Source: Chitinophaga costaii (GTDB lineage: Bacteria; Bacteroidota; Bacteroidia; Chitinophagales; Chitinophagaceae). From it: a stretch of DNA of 64,000 nt. Position numbers and translations under genes: made by a program. Within the stretch, counting starts at the first letter, position 1. Each line of letters begins with the position of its first letter. Below the pieces are notes generated by a model. That model saw only the letters and a list, made by a program, of their open reading frames with translations, did no database searches and had not been told where the DNA came from. This document shows, in pieces, positions 43,914-53,081 of this stretch. The stretch covers positions 348,430 to 412,429 of the forward strand of contig NZ_FMAR01000004.1 in assembly GCF_900094705.1 (NCBI RefSeq), written 5' to 3'.

Positions 43914-46900
43914 TTAAAATTTTGCAAAAAGGTTGATGCCATAAGATCTGCGGGTAGGCAAGGATCCGTATTCGAAGCCCTGTCCGTTGCTATTGTTGTA
44001 GCTTGATTCCGGATCTACGTTGGGAATGTGTTTGCTGATGGTAAACAGGTTGCGGGCCACCAGCGAAAGCGAGATTTCGCGCACCACGGTGCCGGTAAAC
44101 ATTGATTTGGGGAAGGTATAATCAAGGTTCACCTGGCGTATTTTTACAAAAGAAGCGTCATAAATAAATGGTTCCGGAATATTGTCGGTAACACGCTGCC
44201 AGTAGGCCTGTGGGTTTACAAAGCCGCTTACATCTATGTAAGTGGGTTTGCCATTTGCATCGGTACCAGTTTGCTGCACGCCCGTCACCGGCAGGCCACC
44301 CGTTGCGGTCCATGCTTCGGAGGTAGCACCTGCGGCCAGCCTGGCATTTTCTGAAGCGGCCCAGCCTTCGCGGCCTTTCAAGGTGCCTTTCTGCCTGCCA
44401 TTGGCGTAAGCCAGTAAGTTGGTCATGGAGTAAATGCTGCCTCCCTGTTTGATATCGAGTAATATGTTGAGCGAAATATTTTTAAAGGTGAATCGGTTTG
44501 ATATACCGCCAATCCATTTGTATTGGCCATTACCCAGCTTTGCATCCACCGGATCGTACTGGGGCAGGTTGTTGGCATCGAGTATCATTTGGCCTGCATC
44601 GTTGCGCAGGTATTTGCGGCCCACAATAATGCCGTATTCATCGCCTTCTTTGGCTACTATGCTGGCGTTGGCCCAGCGGGCAGAGGCCAGGGTGTAATAG
44701 CCGGATACCAGGGGGCTTAGGGCTACGATCTTATTGCGGTTACGTGCATAGTTGGCGCTCAGGTCCCAACTGAAATTTGTGGTAACAATGGGTTTTACTT
44801 GCAGGGTTACTTCCAGTCCTTTATTTTGCACGTTGCCGGAATTGATCACTGCGGTAGAATACCCGCTGGTGGTGGATATGGGGGCGCTCAGGATTTGATT
44901 GCGGGTATTAGACTGGTACCAGGTTACATCCAGGTTTATCCGGCTGTTGAGGAACACCAGGTTGGTACCCACTTCGTAAGACCTGCTGATGCTGGGCTTC
45001 AGTTCGTTGAACGGTACCTTGTCTACCGCCACGCCCCCAATGGCGTAGCCACCCACAGTAGGCATATCCGGGTTGCTGCCATAAGTAAGTTTAAGTTGGT
45101 AAGGATCAATAGCGTCTGTACCCGTTTGCGCCAGGGAGAAGCGTACTTTACCAAAGTTCAAAATGTTATTCTTCCGGATCAGTTCAGAGAATACAAAGCT
45201 GGTGGATACAGAAGGGTAGAAAAAGGAGTTATTGTTTTTAGCCAGGGTGGAAGACCAGTCGTTTCTGCCCGTAATGTCGAGGTAAATGAGGGTTTCGTAA
45301 GCAAGGTTCAGTGCCCCGTACACCGAGTTAATGCGTTTGTGATTCAGTAGTTCGTTACTGAGTTTCGTTTGAAAGTTGTTGATACTCTTTACCCCCATCA
45401 CACTGATATCACGCCCGGTAGTATTCAACAAGTCTTCTGTATAATCCATGCGGTTGGTGCCCAGGTTGGCGCCTATCCAGATCTTTTTGACCTGCTTACC
45501 GAAGTTCAGCATCAACTCACTGTTGGTTTCGCGCAGGGTGCGATCTTTGATCGCGATAGCACCTGTCTGGTTAAAGGGGGTAGAGTATTCCATGAATTCG
45601 CGGAAGCTGAATTTGGAATAATCTGTACCGGTGCGGCCCTGGATAGATAAGGTGGGCAGCAGTTGATATTTTAATAGTACAAAACCATTCAGGCGGTCTT
45701 GCTTACTGCTATTGGGCTGTTCATTAATGGCCCAGTAAGGGTTTACCTGGTAAGAGTTATTGTTCCAGTTAATATAATAGCCGGTAACGGGATCTTTATA
45801 ATCTTTGAGCCAGTTGATGTCGATATTGGGTGCAATGCCACTCAATACATATCCTATGTTATTCGGATTGTCTGACAGTGCGGGGCGGTTGTCTACGTTT
45901 TCGTTGAGATAGGCCAATTTAGCGTCTATCGTGAACTTGTCGGTAAGCTGGGAAGTACCGCGGATGGAAAAGTTATGGCGGATAAGACCACTCTTTGGTA
46001 CAATATCGTCATTATGAATGTTGGTATAAGTAAAGCGCATTTGCGTTTTATCATTGCCGGAGGCAATCGCCAGGGAGTTGGTGAGGGTAAGCCCATCGCG
46101 GAAAAAGTTTTCGATATTGTTATGTGCGTTTACATAAGGTACCTGCTTTCCATTCCATAGCCATACCATGCTGTCGGCATTGAGTTTGGGTCCCCAACTT
46201 GCCTGCGAATAGCCGCGGGCGGTAGCTACGTCCCGGGGTAGCAGGCCATCGCGGCCACTACCATATTGGTCTTGGAAGTCGTAACTGTTGTTTAGTTTTT
46301 CTACCACAGCATTGGAGGTAAATTCTAATTCAAATCCTTTGTGACTGCCCTTTTTGGTGGTAATGAGTATTACCCCATTGGCTGCGCGACTGCCGTAAAG
46401 AGCGGCTGCGGCACCGCCTTTGAGTACCGAGATAGTGGCAATTTCGTCAGGATTGATGATGGAGGAGCCGTCTCCCAGGTCATACCCACCGTAGGTATCT
46501 GCCTGCCCGGGCGAAGAGTTGTTGATCGGAATACCGTCTATAACATAGAGTGGTTGGTTGTCGCCGCCAATCACCTTTACGCCGCGCAAGGTTACTTTTA
46601 CGGACCCGCCTACGCCGCTGTTGGTTGTATTCACATCGAGGCCGGCCACCTTGCCGCTGAGAGCTTCCATGGGATTGGTTTCCCGTACTTTGGTAAGCTC
46701 GCTGCCCTTTACATCGGTAAAGGCATATCCCAAGGATCGTTCCTGGCGACCAATGCCCAGGGCCGTTACCACCACGGTATTCATGTCGATGGTGCGGGGC
46801 TTGCTGGTATCAGGCGTATTGGAGGTATGTACTTCCGTTTGTTTAATAATGATGTTTTTACCAATAGCTTTAATGGTAAACTGGTTGGCTGGAAATAGTT

Positions 46901-47153
46901 GCTGCAGCACCGCACTGATGGCAATGTTTTTTTGACGAATGGAAAACGTATGCTGGTTGGCCACTACCGAGTTAGGATAGGCAAAGGAAACACCGGCCTG
47001 TTTTTCGATTAGTTGTAAAATGTCTTGTGCCGGTTTGTTTGCTACATCAATAGAAATCTTCTGAGATAAGGCGTTGGCCTTATCCTGGCCGCGCAATGGC
47101 AGCAAGGTGCACACCATCATGCAGAGCATGAGCATACAGGGGAATAATTTCAT
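43914..47153 (-). CDS. SusC/RagA TonB-dependent receptor with STN domain
   Basis: This outer-membrane receptor of about 1079 residues has a signal peptide (MKLFPCMLMLCMMVCTLLP). An STN domain (ISIDVANKPAQDILQLIEKQ) talks to FecR. The motif VVVTALGIGRQERSLGYAF stands at the SusC plug entry, and the plug has VTLRGVKVIGGDNQPLYVID and LKGGAAAALYGSRAANGVIL. The barrel ends RRSYGINLFAKF. The ATG at 47153 fits the signal peptide best; 47177 or 47186 are alternatives. Its sigma/FecR pair lies directly upstream and its SusD follows. Confidence 0.93.
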   Translation of the reverse strand: MKLFPCMLMLCMMVCTLLPLRGQDKANALSQKISIDVANKPAQDILQLIEKQAGVSFAYPNSVVANQHTFSIRQKNIAISAVLQQLFPANQFTIKAIGKNIIIKQTEVHTSNTPDTSKPRTIDMNTVVVTALGIGRQERSLGYAFTDVKGSELTKVRETNPMEALSGKVAGLDVNTTNSGVGGSVKVTLRGVKVIGGDNQPLYVIDGIPINNSSPGQADTYGGYDLGDGSSIINPDEIATISVLKGGAAAALYGSRAANGVILITTKKGSHKGFELEFTSNAVVEKLNNSYDFQDQYGSGRDGLLPRDVATARGYSQASWGPKLNADSMVWLWNGKQVPYVNAHNNIENFFRDGLTLTNSLAIASGNDKTQMRFTYTNIHNDDIVPKSGLIRHNFSIRGTSQLTDKFTIDAKLAYLNENVDNRPALSDNPNNIGYVLSGIAPNIDINWLKDYKDPVTGYYINWNNNSYQVNPYWAINEQPNSSKQDRLNGFVLLKYQLLPTLSIQGRTGTDYSKFSFREFMEYSTPFNQTGAIAIKDRTLRETNSELMLNFGKQVKKIWIGANLGTNRMDYTEDLLNTTGRDISVMGVKSINNFQTKLSNELLNHKRINSVYGALNLAYETLIYLDITGRNDWSSTLAKNNNSFFYPSVSTSFVFSELIRKNNILNFGKVRFSLAQTGTDAIDPYQLKLTYGSNPDMPTVGGYAIGGVAVDKVPFNELKPSISRSYEVGTNLVFLNSRINLDVTWYQSNTRNQILSAPISTTSGYSTAVINSGNVQNKGLEVTLQVKPIVTTNFSWDLSANYARNRNKIVALSPLVSGYYTLASARWANASIVAKEGDEYGIIVGRKYLRNDAGQMILDANNLPQYDPVDAKLGNGQYKWIGGISNRFTFKNISLNILLDIKQGGSIYSMTNLLAYANGRQKGTLKGREGWAASENARLAAGATSEAWTATGGLPVTGVQQTGTDANGKPTYIDVSGFVNPQAYWQRVTDNIPEPFIYDASFVKIRQVNLDYTFPKSMFTGTVVREISLSLVARNLFTISKHIPNVDPESSYNNSNGQGFEYGSLPTRRSYGINLFAKF

Positions 47154-47382
47154 TTCGCTTGGTGTTTTAATAGTCATATAAAGCACTCATTACAGGTATG
47201 CCATACATCCTTATCCGGCGTGCAACAGGTAGGCCAAAGCCTGCGGCGCGACTTAAGTTACAGATGAGCAATACAATGCAGACCGGCTTATGCCGTTTGG
47301 TTGAAAAACATCGATAAATGCGAATTACGCGATAGATCCTTGGTCGTTGATTCTTTTACAGGTGTACCTTTTGAGGGTACTA

Positions 47383-48348
47383 TTATTTGTTAGTAAACAG
47401 ATATGCGTGTGTTGTTAATGGCTTGGCTTGCAGGTCCAGCATTTCGCCCATTACCAGTAATGCTTCGGGCAGTGGTAATTGATTGAAACGTATAGTAATG
47501 CGGTTATGGAGCAGGCTTGTGTCCTGCAATTGCAGCCGTACCTGGTAATATTGTTCTAATGTTTTTAATACGGTGCTTACTGGTTGGTCGGTGAAGGCCA
47601 GGTCGTGGCTGGTCCATCCATAACGGTAACTATAGTCGCCCGGTTGTTTGTGCACGCTGTGTTGTGCTACAACTGCCATGTTGCCTGCAATAAGGATCAC
47701 GGGTGATTGGTTGTCTATGCCCACACTTACCTTACCATCGCGCACGGTTACGTCGCTGTAACCGGGCGCTGTTTTTACGTTGAAAGCGGTGCCCAGTACG
47801 GAAATGGTAGCATCTGGCACCTGCAGGCTAAAAGGATGCTGTTCGTCTTTGATAACGTCGAAAAAAGCTTCGCCGGTTTGCAATTTTACCTGCCGGCTTG
47901 TTCCGTGTAAGTTATAGGTCAATGCAGTGCCAGGTTGCAGGTATACCACCGATCCATCGGGGAGGTGCAGGCTATCTATGGTGTTGCCTTTGGCGGTATA
48001 GGCCTGCCATTGTTCCTGCTGCCGGTGCAGCAAAACATAACTGCCCAAAACCAGCAGTGGCAGTGCTACGGCAGCTATACGCCACCACTTGTTGCGGGTA
48101 GCTTGCAAAGGATAAACTTTGTGGGTAGGCGCCATCTGCAGTTCCCGGCGTAGTGTTTCCCACTCCGTAGCCTTGTCGAAACTTAAGGACGGTAACTGTG
48201 TGCTGGCATCCCACACGGCTTTCAGTTCGTTATACAAGGTGCAGTTATCTGCGGATTCGTCTAACCATGCTTGTAAAGCGGCTTGCTTTTCCTGGTTCCC
48301 AGGATCACTAAGATGATCAATGACGATGGTATACTGCTCGTTTTCCAT
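47383..48348 (-). CDS. FecR family anti-sigma factor
   Basis: This 321-residue inner-membrane regulator has a short cytoplasmic sigma-binding part, one membrane helix (RIAAVALPLLVLGSYVLL) and a periplasmic FecR domain. That domain carries IDSLHLPDGSVVYLQPGTAL, TGEAFFDVIKDEQHPFSL and VLGTAFNVKTAPGYS. The end region STVLKTLEQYYQVRLQL contacts the receptor STN domain. It is located between the sigma gene (45 bases) and the STN-bearing SusC (about 230 bases), giving a complete trans-envelope signalling set. Confidence 0.94.
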   Translation of the reverse strand: MENEQYTIVIDHLSDPGNQEKQAALQAWLDESADNCTLYNELKAVWDASTQLPSLSFDKATEWETLRRELQMAPTHKVYPLQATRNKWWRIAAVALPLLVLGSYVLLHRQQEQWQAYTAKGNTIDSLHLPDGSVVYLQPGTALTYNLHGTSRQVKLQTGEAFFDVIKDEQHPFSLQVPDATISVLGTAFNVKTAPGYSDVTVRDGKVSVGIDNQSPVILIAGNMAVVAQHSVHKQPGDYSYRYGWTSHDLAFTDQPVSTVLKTLEQYYQVRLQLQDTSLLHNRITIRFNQLPLPEALLVMGEMLDLQAKPLTTHAYLFTNK

Positions 48349-48393
48349 ATGCTTATACTATTATGACATGCGGGGAGACCTAAACTTTGATGT

Positions 48394-48951
48394 TTATTCC
48401 AACTTTTTTTTGGGGAGCAGGAGCGGGCGTAGGGTTTTAAGGGCTACGGATAGCTGGAAATAGATGGTATTCAGGGTAATACCAAGTTTTTGCGCGATTT
48501 CCTGAGGTTCTAACCCATGGATGCGGCTCAGTATAAATATTTCCCGGCAGCGGGGTGGCAGGGTACGCAGGTGTTGTAACAATTCTTTCTGAAGGAGAAT
48601 ATAGTCGGCACTTTCATAGAGGGAGGCCGGGTCGCGCTCAAATTGCAACAATTCTTCGCCCAGCTGGCGTTGCTGCCGTTTTAGTTCATTAATACACTGG
48701 TTAGTAATGGCGCGGAAAAGGTAATGGCGGACATGCCCTGTAATGGTAAGGGTGGTGCCCTTTTCCCAAAGATGTACGAACAGGTTGTGAACCATATCCC
48801 TGGCCAGGCCGTTATCTTTCAGCCAACGGTAAGCCAGGAGGTAGAGTTCCTCGCTACAGGCATTATACAGTTGCTGAAATACAAGCGGATCGCGGTGTTG
48901 GAGCGCCTCCGTTACCTGTGCCGCTGAAAGAGAAAAAACGTCCTGTCCCAT
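48394..48951 (-). CDS. ECF sigma-70 family RNA polymerase sigma factor
   Basis: This 185-residue sigma factor has region 2 (LVFQQLYNACSEELYLLAYR and ARDMVHNLFVHLWEKG) and region 4 (LPPRCREIFILSRIHGLEPQ, EIAQKLGITLNTIYFQLSVA). It belongs to the FecI-like group used with FecR and SusC in Bacteroidota. It should switch on the SusCD-GH16-GH18 series when the glycan binds the receptor. It is distinct in sequence from the sigma factor at 39395-39961. Confidence 0.94.
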   Translation of the reverse strand: MGQDVFSLSAAQVTEALQHRDPLVFQQLYNACSEELYLLAYRWLKDNGLARDMVHNLFVHLWEKGTTLTITGHVRHYLFRAITNQCINELKRQQRQLGEELLQFERDPASLYESADYILLQKELLQHLRTLPPRCREIFILSRIHGLEPQEIAQKLGITLNTIYFQLSVALKTLRPLLLPKKKLE

Positions 48952-49064
48952 TCATTAAATGTCTGTGGTAGCCATATAAGGGCGATATGTAATGATACAA
49001 AATTTATTTTTTGAATGGGAAATTTTAAATGGTGGTCCGGTGGAGGTAACCACCCTTCATCATA

Positions 49065-49097
49065 ACAAAGGCGGCCCATCTAAATGGCCGCCTTTGT
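49065..49097 (-). terminator. Hairpin terminator after the lyase gene
   Basis: Perfect 12-bp arms ACAAAGGCGGCC (49065-49076) and GGCCGCCTTTGT (49086-49097) enclose a 9-base loop, about 90 bases after the lyase stop. It separates the lyase transcript from the sigma gene. The T tract is weak. Confidence 0.7.
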
Positions 49098-49183
49098 ATA
49101 GCAGATCTTTTTTAAACCATGCCGCAAGCATATTGGGCTCGCCTTTTAGGGCCGCCCAATGTGCAAAACAGGTTAGTTATTTT

Positions 49184-50341
49184 TTAGAAATTGCTTACGC
49201 TCACGTTGTAGTGGGTATAAGTAGTGAAGCCCAGGAAAGTGCGGTCGTTGGGTATGCCCAATGGGGCTTGCAGGCCGCGCAGGTAGTTCAGGTTTGCCGT
49301 ATTGTAGTGATGGTTGGCCACTTCGGTGCCGGGAAATACCGGGCTGGATGTAGCACATACCCCGCAATAAGCCCCGGTATAAGCGGTGCGCATAAAGTCG
49401 TAACCCGCGCTGATACGGCTGGAATTGGCCGTCCAGATGGAGTTGTCGCCTTGTATGGTGGCTATTTCTGCGGCATAGGAAAAGGCGGTAAGGGAATACT
49501 GGTAGTGTACACAGTCGTTGCGGTCGCACATTTCGCCAATGTAACCACTGCTGTCTATAATAATGGGCAGGTATTGCAGCACGGCAGCCTTTCCATTTTC
49601 ATACACAGACACGCTGTTCAGGAATACGCCAATGGCCATTTTGGCGTAGCCCATGGATGCGTTCCAATTGTTGTTGTACACGGGCATATTGTTAATGTAA
49701 TTGTTCTTCACATTATTCAGGTAAACGCCAAACTGGTCGATGTCGGCTTGCGACCATCCGCTGCCGGTGGTGCCGTTAATTTTATAATAGCGCATAATCT
49801 CGGCGGCAGCTACAAAGGTAGGCGTGGTCCAGGAGGCTTCCAGGCCGGGTTGGTAAGCGTTGGTGCCGGCATTGGGTACCAGGGCATAGTTCTGAAAGGT
49901 ATAAGACCAGCCATTCAGGATTTGTATGCACTGCTGGGCGTAGGTGGCCGACCCGGTTTTGGCCCAGCGTAAGGCCAGCGCATAAGCCAGTTCTGCATCC
50001 CGGCGGATCTGGTCTTTGGAGGCAGTGCTCACACCATTAGAGCCTACGGTAACGGTGGCGTAGAAAGTTGTAGGCACCGTTTGCCCGTTTACATAATCCA
50101 GTACTTTTTGGTAGGCAGAAAGGCGGGCAGTGTTGCCGCCATTGGCCTGCGCGGCAATGAGGTCCAGGCTGGCCGTGTTGTTTAATACGCCCGGGTGGTT
50201 AAAAGAGGTGATGGCTGCGGGCCGCGCTACTTGCGACCCGTTGGTGGCTGCCGCTTCTTTTTTGGAGCAACTGGTGTACACCACGCAGCATATGGCTAGC
50301 AGGCCGCTCGTAATAAATGCATAAAGGAGGTTCCTTTTCAT
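49184..50341 (-). CDS. Alginate-lyase-family secreted protein (PL5/PL38-like fold)
   Basis: This 385-residue lipoprotein (lipobox VYTSC at about residues 21-25) has an alpha/alpha toroid typical of the alginate lyase family. Visible signatures are SFNHPGVL, the central YNNNWNASMGYAKMAIGVFL, and CDRNDCVHYQYSLTAFSYAA, where the Asn/His and Tyr sites are expected to do beta-elimination at uronic acids. Family members act on alginate, glucuronan or related acidic glycans. It is not in the sigma-driven operon (a terminator intervenes) but lies next to it, so it may degrade a uronic-acid part of the same glycan (inference). Confidence 0.82.
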   Translation of the reverse strand: MKRNLLYAFITSGLLAICCVVYTSCSKKEAAATNGSQVARPAAITSFNHPGVLNNTASLDLIAAQANGGNTARLSAYQKVLDYVNGQTVPTTFYATVTVGSNGVSTASKDQIRRDAELAYALALRWAKTGSATYAQQCIQILNGWSYTFQNYALVPNAGTNAYQPGLEASWTTPTFVAAAEIMRYYKINGTTGSGWSQADIDQFGVYLNNVKNNYINNMPVYNNNWNASMGYAKMAIGVFLNSVSVYENGKAAVLQYLPIIIDSSGYIGEMCDRNDCVHYQYSLTAFSYAAEIATIQGDNSIWTANSSRISAGYDFMRTAYTGAYCGVCATSSPVFPGTEVANHHYNTANLNYLRGLQAPLGIPNDRTFLGFTTYTHYNVSVSNF

Positions 50342-50798
50342 GATACTGGAATTTATGGTTTGAGGGTGTAAGCAATACAGGTCTTTACCAGGCCAACGGG
50401 TTATGATAATAGTGGTAGCTATCTGTTACAGGTAAAACGGGCACGTCATTGCCCTGCGCGTTCGCGGGAACGTGGTGGGCGTTTGCAGTTTGTGGTAGTT
50501 AATTAGGCTGATGCTTCGTTTTGGGCTAGCGGAAAATGTATTTAGGCGGATATGTATTTATTAAGCATACGTGGGTATGCATTACGCAGACAAATAACGG
50601 CCAGTACGAGAAGATTAACTAATATTTGGCAGGGTTTATTTACGAAATCGTTTTCGGAAATCTTTTGCTGGCGAGGGGTTTTGGGTATGCTATCGTGAAT
50701 GCTTACGGCAGGGGTATAAAGTGGGGGCTTATCCTGCTCCGGAGAAAAGGCCGGCACCGGAATGGATACACAGCGGATAGCCACCGGTATGGCTGCTA
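50342..50798. other. Intergenic region upstream of the lyase, one palindrome
   Basis: About 450 bases with no supported gene. A 16-bp palindrome, GCATAC-GTGG-GTATGC (50565-50580), is the only strong symmetrical element. It could be an operator for the lyase gene that starts 225 bases further on, or the end of the Nramp transcript. ORFs on both strands here look like shadows. Confidence 0.45.
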
Positions 50799-52061
50799 TC
50801 AGGTAAACTGGAAATACAACAAGGCCACTGCCGCCGCTGTCATGATGAGGAAAGTAAGGCCGCCCAGGATGTTTGATAACGTACTGTTGGTTTTGTCCTG
50901 CATGATCTTTTTGTTGTTACCGATGTGCAGGATGATACCGATGAGTACCGGTGCGGTAAGGCCATACAGGATAGCGGTATACAGGAGGGACTGAATAGGG
51001 CTGATGCCGATGAAGTTTAACGACAAGCCTACCAGTAAGGATAAAATAATGGATATATAAAAAGGTTTTGCCTGTGGAAATTTTTCGTCCAGGCCGGCCT
51101 GCCAACCAAAGGTTTCTGCCAGCATGTAAGCTTGGGAGCCTGCCAGCACCGGTATGCCTAAGAAGCCGGTACCAATAACGCCCACGGCAAATATCAGGTA
51201 GGCAAACCTTCCTACCAAAGGCTCTAGTGCTTTGGCTGCCTGGTCTACTGTATCCACCTGTCGAATGCCTGCCGGGAAGAGTACACTGGCCGCTGTAAGG
51301 ATAATGAAAAACATTACCACGTTGGACAATAGCATGCCAATATTTACATCCTTGCGCATGTCGTCCAGCACTTGCTTGTCTACCATGATCTTTTTACTGT
51401 GCTTCCGGTCTTCTGCTTCCATGGTGGCCTGCCAGAAAAATAAATAGGGAGAAATGGTAGTGCCTAAGATGGCTACAAGAATGGAAAGAAAATCCTTATT
51501 GAAATGGAGGGTAGGGATAAAGGTATTTCGCGCAATCAATGCCCAGTTTTGTTTGATCATAAACGGCACGATCAAATACAGCAATAGGGAGATACAAAGC
51601 CATTTCAAGATGGCGGCAATGCGCTGATAGGGGAACAGGATGATGATGAACATCAGCATGCCGGTAAATAACACGCTGAAAACACTCACTGGTATTGTAG
51701 GGAATAGCATGTTGGCCACGGCACCCATGCCCTGGATATCTGCGCCTATGTTGAGCGTGATGGCGGGAAATCCAAACAAAAGCATCAGGTACAGTACAGG
51801 CTTGGAATAATGATTTCTTAAAGTTACAGTAAGGCCTTGGGAGGTTACCAATCCTATGCGGGCGCACATGCCCTGGATAGCGGCCATGAGGGGGAAGGTA
51901 ATGAGGGCCGTCCAAAGGGTGGTGTAGCCAAACTGGGCGCCGGTTTGGGTGTAAGTGGCTATGCCAGAAGGATCGTCATCGCTGGCACCGGTAATGAGGC
52001 CGGGGCCTAGTATTTTTAAAGTGGATTTAATTTTCGAAGAGAGGGTGGCTGATCTTTTCAT
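50799..52061 (-). CDS. Nramp/SLC11-family metal transporter with atypical signature
   Basis: This 420-residue, eleven-helix protein belongs to the Nramp family that moves Mn, Fe or other divalent ions with protons. TM1 has GPGLITGASDDDPSGIATY, so the canonical DPGN reads DPSG. In TM6 the family's methionine-proline-histidine element is replaced by ATISPYLF-type sequence (here GTTISPYLFFW). Both changes remove standard transition-metal ligands, as seen in Nramp relatives with other ion selectivity. Helix loops such as GLTVTLRNHYSK and ATMEAEDRKHSKK fit the family. It stands alone on the minus strand upstream of nothing obvious. The transported ion is uncertain. Confidence 0.86.
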   Translation of the reverse strand: MKRSATLSSKIKSTLKILGPGLITGASDDDPSGIATYTQTGAQFGYTTLWTALITFPLMAAIQGMCARIGLVTSQGLTVTLRNHYSKPVLYLMLLFGFPAITLNIGADIQGMGAVANMLFPTIPVSVFSVLFTGMLMFIIILFPYQRIAAILKWLCISLLLYLIVPFMIKQNWALIARNTFIPTLHFNKDFLSILVAILGTTISPYLFFWQATMEAEDRKHSKKIMVDKQVLDDMRKDVNIGMLLSNVVMFFIILTAASVLFPAGIRQVDTVDQAAKALEPLVGRFAYLIFAVGVIGTGFLGIPVLAGSQAYMLAETFGWQAGLDEKFPQAKPFYISIILSLLVGLSLNFIGISPIQSLLYTAILYGLTAPVLIGIILHIGNNKKIMQDKTNSTLSNILGGLTFLIMTAAAVALLYFQFT

Positions 52062-52174
52062 AGTTCCTGTATGCGGTGTACTTCAGATAAATGTTGCTGG
52101 CCGCCTGCTTGCAATGACGGTTATTTGTGGAGCAAAAGTTAGCGTAAATATCTGAAGAACACCCCATATTAATT

Positions 52175-53080
52175 TCAAGAAGGGGCTGTTTCGCCCAATT
52201 TTTTTATCCGGAAAATCTGGAATACCAGGTAGATGATTATACCCCATACGGCCAGGATCATGGTAAATGCTATGATAAGCAATGCCAGTGGTGCCTTGGC
52301 GCTTACTGCCCATAATGAGCGGGTATTAAACCCGAAATGGTCCAGGCTTTTTGCCCTCCCCCATGGCAGTGTTTTCAGTACGCTGATGTTGCCATAGCTA
52401 TCATTGTCTTCTATTCTTGCACCCAGCACAAGATTGCCTTTGGCATCGCCGGGCAGGCTGTCGCGGGCAAAGGTAGCGGTGGCAGTGCCGGTAGAATCGG
52501 TGGTGTAGGAAGCGTCATCGCCAATGGGCAAGAAGGAGGCCTGGCGTTGTACGCCTATCTTTACTTCTACGTCCTTTACATTCACGGCACTATCGCCCTG
52601 CAATTCCTGTACAGTAACCAGCAGTGTGCGGGCACCGTCCTGGCCAGCTACAGTGTCTAAAATTAAACGGGCTTTGGTGATTTCAATGATCTTGGTTTGC
52701 GCCCCGAAAGAGTGGGTGGGGGTGCTGATAGCAATGAAATTTAGTTTGTCGCCCGCGTTCCAGGCCGCTTGCAGGGAGGGCGGCAGGGTGGCAAAAGCTT
52801 TCCCGGCCTCGTTGGTCACTACACGGCCAATGCGATTGGCCGGCACGCTGTCGTTTAAGTACAGTTGTACGGGCAGGGCTTTCAGCGGCTCCAGCTTGCC
52901 GTCTGCCTTTTCCGTGGCTGTTACTTGCAGGTAGGGAACACTGTTGGCATTGTTGAAGTAATCCAGCTTAAGCAGCAATGCTGGTGGTTGGGCCTGGGCC
53001 TGGGCCTGCGCTGCTCCAGCTAGTAGCGAAAGCAGCAACCCGCCTGCCAGGCGGCCATATAAGATGCATATCTTTTTCAT
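52175..53080 (-). CDS. Ig-like secreted/membrane protein of the NrfD operon, unknown function
   Basis: I do not recognise a named family. The 301-residue protein has a signal peptide (LLLSLLAGAAQAQAQA), about 220 residues of beta-rich periplasmic sequence (LQVTATEKADGK, then DKLNFIAIST and LLVTVQELQGD), and one C-terminal membrane helix (LALLIIAFTMILAVWGIIIYLVFQIF) with a basic tail. Two tandem Ig-like or CARDB-like repeats are likely. It begins one base after the NrfD stop and is the last gene of the operon, so it is probably a subunit or assembly factor of that complex. The helix anchors it in the inner membrane with the Ig part outside. Confidence 0.7.
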   Translation of the reverse strand: MKKICILYGRLAGGLLLSLLAGAAQAQAQAQPPALLLKLDYFNNANSVPYLQVTATEKADGKLEPLKALPVQLYLNDSVPANRIGRVVTNEAGKAFATLPPSLQAAWNAGDKLNFIAISTPTHSFGAQTKIIEITKARLILDTVAGQDGARTLLVTVQELQGDSAVNVKDVEVKIGVQRQASFLPIGDDASYTTDSTGTATATFARDSLPGDAKGNLVLGARIEDNDSYGNISVLKTLPWGRAKSLDHFGFNTRSLWAVSAKAPLALLIIAFTMILAVWGIIIYLVFQIFRIKKLGETAPS

Positions 53081-53081
53081 A

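Noticed and set aside
48992..49972. Long plus-strand ORF (326 codons) opposite the lyase gene
   Set aside because: It is antisense to a protein with clear alginate-lyase-family motifs, and its translation has low-complexity Gly/Val/His content typical of a shadow frame.
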